Assembly: GCA_964436765.1 (NCBI GenBank)
Contig: CAYTEH010000036.1
Location: forward strand, 1 to 10,914
Length of the DNA stretch: 10,914 nucleotides
Source: CAYTEH01 sp964436765
GTDB lineage: Bacteria; Patescibacteriota; Gracilibacteria; Peribacterales; Peribacteraceae
Direction: 5' to 3'
Below, piece after piece: positions 1 to 5,123 of the stretch. Every line of letters begins with the position of its first letter. Position 1 is the stretch's first letter. The translations under genes and the position numbers were made by a program. The notes beneath the pieces were generated by a model. It saw nothing but the letters and a program-made list of their open reading frames with translations, was not told where the DNA came from and ran no database searches.

Positions 1-383
1 AAATGAAGCGCAAACAGGTGGTCCCTGTAGGAGATCGGCACCAGGATGACCGTGGAATCGGCGGTGCCGCCGGACTTCTTCTTCCATGTCACGTTGATGG
101 TGGATGCGCTGAGGGTCTGCATCGCCTTTTGGAATGCGCCGATGAGCGTATCGTGGCTGCCCGGGTCGACGAACAGGGACGGGAACGACCCTTCGGTCTT
201 CGCCCATTCCTCGGCCGAACCATACCCCAGCAGGGTCGCGAATTTTTCGTTGCAGAACTTGAGTTCGTCATCGAAGTACACGTAGATCCCCTGCTCCGAT
301 TCCGTGAGCAACGGCTGGAGCTGCTCGGCAAACTCGCTCAGAAGATCATCGTGTGAATGCCCGTGGTGGTGGTCGTGTGACAT
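1..383 (-). CDS. PAS-domain protein, N-terminal part, cut by the window edge
   Basis: The frame is open from an ATG at 383 through the left edge, giving 127 visible residues and no stop. After a His-rich start (HDHHHGHSHDD, six His in the first 12 residues) comes a helix and then a PAS-like fold: EQGIYVYFDDELKFCNEKF followed by LLGY around residues 30-55, and a later VTWKKKSGG strand pair with a PISYRD strand. PAS domains bind small ligands or cofactors and mediate sensing, usually next to a kinase, cyclase or phosphodiesterase output domain; any such domain would lie outside the window. The His-rich tail could bind metal, which is inference. A TAGAAT hexamer ends 8 nt before the ATG and no Shine-Dalgarno is visible. 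It is the first gene downstream of the tRNA and the hairpin cluster. The PAS assignment is fairly secure; the signal and output are unknown. Confidence 0.82.
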   Translation of the reverse strand, partial: MSHDHHHGHSHDDLLSEFAEQLQPLLTESEQGIYVYFDDELKFCNEKFATLLGYGSAEEWAKTEGSFPSLFVDPGSHDTLIGAFQKAMQTLSASTINVTWKKKSGGTADSTVILVPISYRDHLFALH

Positions 384-391
384 AGGGCATA

Positions 392-421
392 ATTCTACAC
401 AAGAAATATGCATCCGAACAA
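392..421 (-). promoter_or_regulatory. Candidate promoter of the PAS gene
   Basis: Reading the minus strand, TAGAAT (397-392) lies 8 nt before the ATG, with a weak -35 match TTGTTC (421-416) 18 nt upstream. If this is the -10 box, transcription would begin at or within a nucleotide or two of the start codon, giving a leaderless mRNA. Confidence 0.45.
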
Positions 422-442
422 CAAAAGATAGGACGGGAGGGG

Positions 443-461
443 TTGGGAGGCCTCCTCCCAA
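443..461. repeat. Perfect 8-bp inverted repeat
   Basis: TTGGGAGG (443-450) and CCTCCCAA (454-461) form an 8-bp stem with a 3-nt loop. There is no T-run on either side, so it is not an ordinary intrinsic terminator. It lies between the tRNA terminators and the PAS gene promoter. Confidence 0.6.
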
Positions 462-464
462 TTG

Positions 465-489
465 AAAAAACTCGCCGCGCCGCAGCGCG
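465..489 (-). terminator. Second, GC-rich terminator-like hairpin after the tRNA
   Basis: On the minus strand a CGCGC/GCGCG stem with a 4-nt loop (489-476) is followed, after 5 nt, by six Ts (470-465). The gap between stem and T-run makes it a weaker terminator than the hairpin directly behind the tRNA; it may act as a backup. Confidence 0.4.
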
Positions 490-497
490 CACGCGAC

Positions 498-517
498 AAA
501 ATTTGCCGAGCAAATTT
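498..517 (-). terminator. Intrinsic terminator of the tRNA gene
   Basis: Directly after the encoded CCA, the minus strand reads AAATTTGC, TCG, GCAAATTT and a further T: an AT-rich hairpin of 8-9 bp with a 3-nt loop ending in a short T-run. Its position, starting at the tRNA 3' end, suits termination or 3'-end processing. Confidence 0.6.
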
Positions 518-592
518 TGGAGCGGGTTACCGGAATTGAACCAGGTATCTTCGGCGTGGAACGCCGCTGTCCTAACGTTGGACTAAACCCGC
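518..592 (-). tRNA. trnG: tRNA-Gly with anticodon UCC, CCA encoded
   Basis: The minus strand folds into a cloverleaf: a perfect 7-bp acceptor stem GCGGGTT/AACCCGC, D stem GTCC/GGAC, anticodon stem with loop GTTCCAC (U33, anticodon TCC at 34-36), T loop TTCAATT, discriminator U73 and an encoded CCA. G1-C72, C2-G71, G3-C70, U73 and C35 C36 are the known bacterial glycine identity elements, so the charge is confident. Three things are odd. The 7-nt D loop AACGTTA lacks the usual G18-G19 pair. The T stem 5' strand pairs fully only if one T is bulged (ACC-T-GG against CCGGT). Loop positions 32 and 38 are G and C and could pair. Compared with an ordinary tRNA-Gly this looks like one base lost in the D loop and one gained in the T stem. 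A promoter and terminator flank it. Confidence 0.9.
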
Positions 593-606
593 AAAAGGCT
601 TGGAAA

Positions 607-635
607 AGTATAGAGAAATCCGTCTTTCTTGAAAA
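607..635 (-). promoter_or_regulatory. Promoter of the tRNA-Gly gene
   Basis: On the minus strand, TTTTCA (635-630), a 17-nt spacer and TATACT (612-607) form a sigma-70-type promoter whose -10 box ends 14 nt before the tRNA 5' end, leaving room for a short leader removed by RNase P. Confidence 0.6.
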
Positions 636-678
636 GCAATTCCGATACGTTTTTCTGTCGCTTACGGCCTCTACGCGC

Positions 679-684
679 TATTCT
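679..684 (+). promoter_or_regulatory. -10-like box directly before the SnoaL-like gene
   Basis: TATTCT at 679-684 is followed by six bases (GCACGC) and then the ATG at 691. No convincing -35 or Shine-Dalgarno is seen. The arrangement almost duplicates that of idi (TACACT, GTACGC, ATG) and suggests a leaderless mRNA. Confidence 0.4.
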
Positions 685-690
685 GCACGC

Positions 691-1059
691 ATGACCCGCA
701 AACAGATCGCCACCGAGTTCCTCCGCCTGGCCGCATCCGGAAAAGTACAAGAAGCCTACGACAAATACGTGCACAACGATTTTACGCACCACAACGCCTG
801 GTTCCCCGGCGACCGGGAATCGCTCAAAAAAGGCATGGAAGAGAGCGCGAAGAATCTGCCCGAAAAACAGTACACGACCCTGCGCGCGCTGGAAGACGGC
901 GACCTGGTGGCCGTGCACGGGCGCATCAAGCTTTCAAACGACATGCCCGAAATGGCAGTGATCCATATTCTCCGCTTCCAGGGCGACAAGATCATCGAAG
1001 AATGGGAGGCCGGGCAGCAGGTGCCGGAAGACATGGTGAACGAGAACGGGATGTTCTGA
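691..1059 (+). CDS. SnoaL-like / NTF2-fold small protein
   Basis: This 122-residue protein has the length and pattern of the SnoaL-like (NTF2 fold) superfamily. It has an N-terminal helix (RKQIATEFLRLAASGKVQEAY), the conserved region YVHNDFTHHNAWFPGDRESLKKGMEE in two parts (about residues 26-51), and C-terminal strands ending FQGDKIIEEWEAGQQVPE. Members are cone-shaped alpha+beta proteins that act as cyclases, isomerases or simple binding proteins; close relatives are annotated as SnoaL-like aldol-condensation proteins, but the substrate cannot be told from sequence. The frame is open upstream to 517, but that part overlaps the tRNA on the other strand and resembles no family, so the ATG at 691 was chosen, supported by TATTCT 6 nt before it. 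It ends exactly where the convergent ABC-F gene ends. Confidence 0.85.
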   Translation: MTRKQIATEFLRLAASGKVQEAYDKYVHNDFTHHNAWFPGDRESLKKGMEESAKNLPEKQYTTLRALEDGDLVAVHGRIKLSNDMPEMAVIHILRFQGDKIIEEWEAGQQVPEDMVNENGMF

Positions 1060-2511
1060 TCACAGGGCACCGAGATCCAGCTCTTCATTCACCTCCACCT
1101 GGTTCACGAACTCCTGGTCGTGGCTCACGAGGATCATGCCGCCTTCGTACTGGTTCAATGCCTCGGCGATGACGGGGATGTGGCGGAAGTTGATGTGATT
1201 CGTGGGCTCGTCGAGGATGAGGAGCGTCGGCTTCTGCAGGTAGAAACGCGCAAAGCAGAGCAGGCCTTTCTGCCCTTCAGAGAGCGAATCGACGGTGTTC
1301 TGCACTTTGTCGCCGGGCAGGTGGAAGCGCGCGGCGGTCGCATAGATCTCCTGCCGGTTCTCCATCTCCATTTCGTCGGCGAGAATCTGGTACACGGTTT
1401 TATCGTGCGGCAGGCCCGAGAAGTCCTGACGGTAGTACCCCACCACCACGCCATCGGCGAGCTTCAGGCCTTTCTCTTTCCCGCCGGCCATATGCTCCAG
1501 AAGCGTGGTCTTCCCGATGCCGTTGGGACCGATGATGCGGAGCCTGTGGCGCTTGCGCATGGTGATCTCGACTTTCTTGCGCACGGGCTTGCCATTCTGC
1601 ATTACCCCGACCGAGGTGATTTCAGCCAGCGGCTTCGTGAACTCGGAGATATCGATGGTGAACGGGGCGATTGCCTTGTCCTCGCGCCGCACCTCCACCT
1701 TGTTGGCCTCGGCCTCCTCCACGGCGTCGCGCATTTTGCTCGCCAGCTTGCGCATTTTCCCTCCTTTGTGGGAGAAGAAGTTGATCTTGTCCTTCTGGTC
1801 CTGGATGTCGCGCTCCATGCGCGCGTTCTGGCTCTGTTCGCGTTCGATCTGCGCCTGGATCATCTCGAGCGCCGAGAAATAGTCGCCCACGAACTGGTCC
1901 ACTTTGTGCAGGTGCGCGTCCAGGTACAGGATGCCGTCGGTGAAGCAGTTGAGGAAGTTCGCGTCGTGGGAAATGACCATCACCGTCTTCTCGTAACTGA
2001 TGAGGAACGAGATCAGATGATCGATACCCGGGCCGTCCAGGTTGTTGGTGGGCTCGTCCAGGAGCAGCAGATCTGGTTCCTGGATAATGGCGAAGGCAAG
2101 CAGCAGGCGCGCCTTCTGGCCGCCCGAGAAATCCTTCAGTTTTTTATCGAGCGGCGCCACGAGGTTGACCGCGTCGAGCGCTTTGGCGATGTGACGGTCG
2201 AGGTCGTACTTCTTTTCGTTGAACGCGCCTTCGAAGTACTGCTTCACAGTCTTGTCCAATTCGCTCCTGTGGATCACCTGCTTGGCGATGCCCACGCGCG
2301 CGCCTTTCTTCAGGTGGATCTGGCCCTCGACGGCCTTCAGCTCGCCCATGATCAGCTTGAAGATCGTGCTCTTCCCGGCGCCGTTCTGGCCCATGATGGT
2401 GAGCTTCGCGTTCTCACGCACCGAAAAATCGACGTGTGTCAGGATCGGCTTGCGCTCGTCGTAGTGAAACGAGACGTCATCGAAGCGGAGAAGGACATCG
2501 CCGTGGTCCAT
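1060..2511 (-). CDS. ABC-F family ATPase (ribosome-associated type)
   Basis: A 483-residue soluble protein with two ABC ATPase domains and no membrane segment, the ABC-F layout. Domain 1 has Walker A GQNGAGKST (41-49), signature FSGGQ (129-133), Walker B/DEPTNNLD (152-159) and SHD (181-183). A charged helical linker of about 80 residues (210-285, with KMRKLASKMRD) matches the P-site tRNA interaction motif. Domain 2 has GPNGIGKTT (328-336), LSEGQ (410-414), DEPTNHIN (434-441, I-N where most have L-D) and SHD (463-465). ABC-F proteins bind the ribosomal E site and act in translation control or antibiotic protection; which applies here is unknown. It is shorter than most (often 520-650) and lacks a C-terminal extension. 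The frame extends 58 codons upstream, but homology starts at MDHGDVLLRFDDVSF. An extended -10 box lies 23 nt before this ATG. Confidence 0.95.
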   Translation of the reverse strand: MDHGDVLLRFDDVSFHYDERKPILTHVDFSVRENAKLTIMGQNGAGKSTIFKLIMGELKAVEGQIHLKKGARVGIAKQVIHRSELDKTVKQYFEGAFNEKKYDLDRHIAKALDAVNLVAPLDKKLKDFSGGQKARLLLAFAIIQEPDLLLLDEPTNNLDGPGIDHLISFLISYEKTVMVISHDANFLNCFTDGILYLDAHLHKVDQFVGDYFSALEMIQAQIEREQSQNARMERDIQDQKDKINFFSHKGGKMRKLASKMRDAVEEAEANKVEVRREDKAIAPFTIDISEFTKPLAEITSVGVMQNGKPVRKKVEITMRKRHRLRIIGPNGIGKTTLLEHMAGGKEKGLKLADGVVVGYYRQDFSGLPHDKTVYQILADEMEMENRQEIYATAARFHLPGDKVQNTVDSLSEGQKGLLCFARFYLQKPTLLILDEPTNHINFRHIPVIAEALNQYEGGMILVSHDQEFVNQVEVNEELDLGAL

Positions 2512-2534
2512 GGGGGAGAATGAAAAGACGCGGG

Positions 2535-2543
2535 ATTGTAGCA
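2535..2543 (-). promoter_or_regulatory. Extended -10 promoter of the ABC-F gene
   Basis: The minus strand reads TGC-TACAAT (2543-2535), a good extended -10. Transcription would start near 2528, leaving a short pyrimidine-rich leader of about 16 nt without a Shine-Dalgarno before the ATG at 2511. The -35 region is weak. This start would leave the structured segment at 2585-2703 outside the transcript. Confidence 0.5.
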
Positions 2544-2584
2544 CAAAAGCGGGTTTGTGGTAGGTACTGGTACGTATTTCTTTC

Positions 2585-2703
2585 GTCAGAGGGCCAGGGA
2601 ACCGTGTCCGGCTCCCAGCGACAAGCTCTCCCGCAGGAGGCTTGGCGCGCAGTCCCCGGAGAGGATTCCCTCGGTCCTCCGACACCTCCGTTACCCTCCT
2701 GAC
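2585..2703. ncRNA. Candidate structured RNA or palindromic element, family not recognised
   Basis: This 119-nt stretch lies between two minus-strand genes. Its ends pair: GTCAGAGGG (2585-2593) with CCCTCCTGAC (2694-2703), one base bulged. Inside this, GTGTC (2604-2608) pairs with GACAC (2681-2685). The core contains a long hairpin of GCG, CAAGC and CTCC paired with GGAG, GCTTG and CGC (2618-2648, 12 bp with one mismatch and one bulge) and a second hairpin CGGA-GAGG with CCTC and TCCG (2657-2681). On the minus strand the long hairpin is capped by UGCG, a UNCG-type tetraloop closed by C-G, slightly favouring that strand. I looked for hallmarks of 5S rRNA, SRP RNA, RNase P, tmRNA, T-box, cobalamin, FMN, M-box and guanidine-I riboswitches and found none. 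No terminator follows on either strand. It could instead be a DNA-level palindromic repeat. Confidence 0.4.
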
Positions 2704-2782
2704 CGACCGTTGATGGAAAAAGTGTCAGCGTACAGGCTGGGAGTAACTACTGAAGGATCGGAAGAGCCGGGTGCAATGACAT

Positions 2783-4432
2783 TTATTGAAGTTTCTTCAG
2801 ATGCTCGGCCGCTTCGCTGTCATTCGGATCCATCTCCAGCGCCCGCTCAAACGCTTTGATCGCGAGGTCTTTCTTCCCCAAAGCCTCGTACGCCAGCCCC
2901 AGGTTGAACGGCACGGCCGCGAGCGTGCGGTCGGCCGCCTCGGCCTCCTGGAACATGTCCGCCGCCTTGGCATACTGCTGCCGTTCCAGGTAGATGACCC
3001 CGAGGTTCACGAGCGCGTCGGCGCGTTTGGGGTTCAGCTTCACGGCTTCCTGGTAGTGGCTCACCGCCAGGTCGACCTGGCCGAGTTCGCGGTAGACCTG
3101 CCCGAGGTTGTAGTGCGTGATGGCGGTGGGCCGGATGGCCAGGGCCGCCTGGTACTCGGCAATCGCCCGCTGGTACTCGCGCCGGTTGAACAGCACGCCG
3201 CCGATATTGTTATGGGCCGTGTGCGCATCCGGATGATAGGCCAGCGCATGCGTGAACAGCGATTCCGTATTGTTCCACACCCCGACCTGCCTGAACGTGA
3301 GGATGGCCAGAAGCACCAGCACCGGAACGATGACCGCGGTATGCGACTGCAGACGATTGAGCAGAACCGCGACCCCAAAGAACACGGCGGCAACGCCAAG
3401 CAGCGCGTAGCGGTCGGAGCCGATATACACATCGAGCGGCACCTCCACGCCTTTGGCAAAGTTCGTGAAGCTCGGGAGCAGGCAGAGCAGGAAGAAGAAC
3501 CACGTGAAGACAAAGAGCTTCCATCGCTTCGACGCCAGCACTGCGGCGACCGTGACCCCGGCGACAAGCAGGAGCGAATAGAGCAGCTCGGGCGTGGCGG
3601 CCGAGAGCGGCTTTGTGAACGGGTAGAGCACCGAGAACCCGACGGGCAGGAACGTGCCAGTGAGGTACAGCACGACCGCACGTGCCCCGATCAGCGCTTT
3701 TTCCAGCGGCAAGCCCGTCCCCGCATCGCCTTTTCCGAACATCGCGACAACACCGAACACGCCTGAAACGGCCCAAAACGGAATGGAGCGCAGGAGCGAC
3801 TTCCGCGTGAACCACCCGTCCTGGTAATAATCGAACAGGAGGATCGCCATGGGGAAAACGATCACCGACACTTTCGACAAAATCGCCAGCAGGAACATGG
3901 CAAGGCTTCCCGCGTACCACGGCCAGCTCATCTCTCGGGATGACAATTCGCGATAACGGAGGTAGCAGAATGCTGACATCCAAAAGAAGGCTGCCGCCTG
4001 CACGTCTTTACGCGCGGAGGCCCACAGCACGGCTTCGGCCTGGATGGGATGAAGCGCGTAGAGGAGACCCGTGACGACGCCGACCCACAGGTTGCGACCG
4101 CTGAGGAGATAGCATGTGAGCGCAACGAACACAGCGGCGAGCGCGTGGAGCAGCACAGAATGCATGTGGTAGATCCACGGGTTCAGGCCGGCGATGGAAT
4201 AATCCAGCTGGTACCCGACGAACGTGAGCGGAATGTAGAGCTCGGGGTCGTAGCGGGTGAATGCCTTCTTAAGATTCGAAGGCGTGAGCCCGTGCGAGAT
4301 GTCGCTCTTGAGAATAAGGCCGCCATCGTCGTAATCGACGAACCCATTGCGGACGGACCCGGCATAGACGAGCGCCGTCACCAGAGCGATCACGATCATC
4401 CAGAGGCCAATGGAATCGCCGCGTACCCGCAC
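2783..4432 (-). CDS. GT-C/TMTC-like membrane protein with C-terminal TPR repeats
   Basis: This 549-residue integral membrane protein has about ten hydrophobic segments (roughly residues 10-400) and then four TPR units (about 404-437, 438-471, 472-505, 506-539; for example HYNLGQVYRELGQVDLAVSHYQEAVKLNP). The first extracytoplasmic loop carries NGFVDYDD (D33, D35, D36), where GT-C glycosyltransferases place their catalytic acid, and HPIQAEAVLWASARKD (128-143) is typical of the TMTC (transmembrane O-mannosyltransferase with TPRs) group. The likely role is transfer of a sugar from a polyprenyl-phosphate donor to proteins outside the membrane; substrate and acceptor are unknown. The start is a GTG: upstream ATGs at 4440 and 4443 are out of frame, and TATGAT ends six bases before the GTG. 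An internal ATG at 4399 would remove 11 residues. It is divergent from the YggT-family gene. Codons 163-166 contain a 12-mer shared with the repeat at the right edge. Confidence 0.87.
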   Translation of the reverse strand: MRVRGDSIGLWMIVIALVTALVYAGSVRNGFVDYDDGGLILKSDISHGLTPSNLKKAFTRYDPELYIPLTFVGYQLDYSIAGLNPWIYHMHSVLLHALAAVFVALTCYLLSGRNLWVGVVTGLLYALHPIQAEAVLWASARKDVQAAAFFWMSAFCYLRYRELSSREMSWPWYAGSLAMFLLAILSKVSVIVFPMAILLFDYYQDGWFTRKSLLRSIPFWAVSGVFGVVAMFGKGDAGTGLPLEKALIGARAVVLYLTGTFLPVGFSVLYPFTKPLSAATPELLYSLLLVAGVTVAAVLASKRWKLFVFTWFFFLLCLLPSFTNFAKGVEVPLDVYIGSDRYALLGVAAVFFGVAVLLNRLQSHTAVIVPVLVLLAILTFRQVGVWNNTESLFTHALAYHPDAHTAHNNIGGVLFNRREYQRAIAEYQAALAIRPTAITHYNLGQVYRELGQVDLAVSHYQEAVKLNPKRADALVNLGVIYLERQQYAKAADMFQEAEAADRTLAAVPFNLGLAYEALGKKDLAIKAFERALEMDPNDSEAAEHLKKLQ

Positions 4433-4438
4433 GCGGGC

Positions 4439-4444
4439 ATCATA
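4439..4444 (-). promoter_or_regulatory. -10-like box before the TMTC-like gene
   Basis: On the minus strand TATGAT (4444-4439) is followed by six bases and the GTG at 4432. No Shine-Dalgarno or clear -35 is seen. This supports the GTG start and a leaderless transcript, and forms one half of a divergent promoter region. Confidence 0.45.
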
Positions 4445-4500
4445 AACCTAAGTCGAACTATGTCACTAGGCTGTCCGGGCATTGATTGACGCTTCGTAGC

Positions 4501-4509
4501 TGGTACCAT
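4501..4509 (+). promoter_or_regulatory. Extended -10 box before the YggT-family gene
   Basis: TGG-TACCAT (4501-4509) fits an extended -10, and seven bases later comes the ATG at 4517. This favours the ATG at 4517 over the one at 4508, which overlaps the hexamer. Confidence 0.45.
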
Positions 4510-4516
4510 GCCCTCC

Positions 4517-4894
4517 ATGCACGACAAGGTGATCGTCCAGGAAGATTTGACGAAGCAGGCCTACGAGATGAGCATGCGCGCCCATCGGGCGTACCGAATG
4601 ATCTTCTTCGTCATGGGGATCGTCGAAGCATTTTTGATGATCCGCTTCTTCTTCAAGCTGTTCGCCGCCAATCCTGAGAGCTGGTTCGTCGCGTTCATAT
4701 ACTGGACCTCGGGGGTGCTGCTGATCCCCTTCTGGGGAATCTTCCGCAACATGGCACCTACCGGCGCGGGCATCACGCGCATCTTCGAGCCATCCACGCT
4801 CGTGGCCGCCATCATCTATGCGCTGCTCGCGTGGGGACTGTCGCGGTTGCTGCTCATCACGCAGAGCAAGCCGCTCGACGGGAATGACCAATGA
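4517..4894 (+). CDS. YggT-family small integral membrane protein
   Basis: A 125-residue protein with three hydrophobic segments (about 27-50, 57-76 and 92-113). The pattern IRFFFKLFAANPES (42-55), then FVAFIY and PFWGIF (71-76), then FEPSTLVAAIIYALLAWG (90-107) matches the YggT family, small membrane proteins found across bacteria with a poorly defined role, linked in some organisms to osmotic stress or to division and envelope functions. The N-terminus (HDKVIVQEDLTKQ) is hydrophilic. The ATG at 4517 is preferred over 4508 because of the -10-like box seven bases upstream. The last codons, including the TGA, lie inside the first AATGAC repeats, so the repeat array begins within the gene. A terminator hairpin follows 20 nt after the stop. 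Confidence 0.85.
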   Translation: MHDKVIVQEDLTKQAYEMSMRAHRAYRMIFFVMGIVEAFLMIRFFFKLFAANPESWFVAFIYWTSGVLLIPFWGIFRNMAPTGAGITRIFEPSTLVAAIIYALLAWGLSRLLLITQSKPLDGNDQ

Positions 4895-4994
4895 CAGCAA
4901 TGACGCAATGACCAGGAAGGGGGCTTCTTTTTTTAGTACCGTTCTTCATTGCACATGTTCATATTGATCATTGGTCACTGTGTCATTGATCATT
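4883..4994. repeat. Long imperfect inverted repeat built from AATGAC units
   Basis: The left arm (4883-4913) has four copies of AATGAC, at 4883, 4890, 4899 and 4907. The right arm (about 4965-4994) is its near-complement, with GTCATT at 4982, GGTCA at 4973 and GATCATT at 4966 and 4988. The reverse complement of the right arm aligns with the left arm over about 30 bases with few differences. The 51-nt loop holds a separate terminator. The array starts inside the last codons of the YggT-family gene and ends 130 nt before mgtE. Confidence 0.75.
4914..4934 (+). terminator. Intrinsic terminator after the YggT-family gene
   Basis: GAAG (4916-4919), loop GGGG and CTTC (4924-4927) form a short stem, extendable by a G-T and an A-T pair, followed by seven Ts (4928-4934). 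It sits in the loop of the large AATGAC inverted repeat. Confidence 0.65.
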
Positions 4995-5051
4995 ATTCGA
5001 CTCTGTCAGTAAGTTCCTTTTTTCGATTGCCTTCTTCAGACGTGATGGGGG

Positions 5052-5099
5052 TAGAATGCCGCAAACGTCTTGTCCGGAACCTCGAAATTTCGGTGCCGG
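5052..5099 (+). promoter_or_regulatory. Candidate mgtE promoter and leader hairpin
   Basis: TAGAAT (5052-5057) is the best -10 match upstream of mgtE; the -35 is weak (TTGCCT at 5027, 19-nt spacer). It would give a leader of about 60 nt. The leader contains a hairpin: CCGG (5074-5077) with CCGG (5096-5099) and ACC (5079-5081) with GGT (5092-5094), around a GAAATTTC core. It is too small for, and lacks the motifs of, the known M-box and mgtA magnesium leaders. No Shine-Dalgarno precedes the ATG. Confidence 0.35.
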
Positions 5100-5123
5100 G
5101 GCGTCCGCTTTTCCTTTACCTGC

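Noticed and set aside
517..690. N-terminal extension of the SnoaL-like protein
   Set aside because: The extra 58 codons overlap the tRNA gene and its promoter, do not resemble the family, and the ATG at 691 has a well-placed -10-like box.
1120..2523. Long plus-strand open frame (467 codons) opposite the ABC-F gene
   Set aside because: It mirrors the ABC-F gene in the antisense direction, resembles no family, and the minus-strand reading has all ABC ATPase motifs. A GC-rich codon bias explains the open antisense frame.
2512..2685. N-terminal extension of the ABC-F protein
   Set aside because: The extra 58 residues are low-similarity, Arg/Pro-rich sequence that would read through the structured segment and the extended -10 box; homology begins at the ATG at 2511.
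2585..2703. 5S rRNA, SRP RNA, tmRNA or a known riboswitch
   Set aside because: The length and closing stem recall 5S rRNA, but none of its conserved loop sequences is present. SRP, tmRNA, T-box, FMN, cobalamin and guanidine-I motifs are also missing.
2786..3766. Plus-strand open frame of 326 codons opposite the TMTC-like gene
   Set aside because: It is an antisense reading rich in Arg, Glu and His without a recognisable domain; the minus strand encodes clear membrane segments and TPRs.
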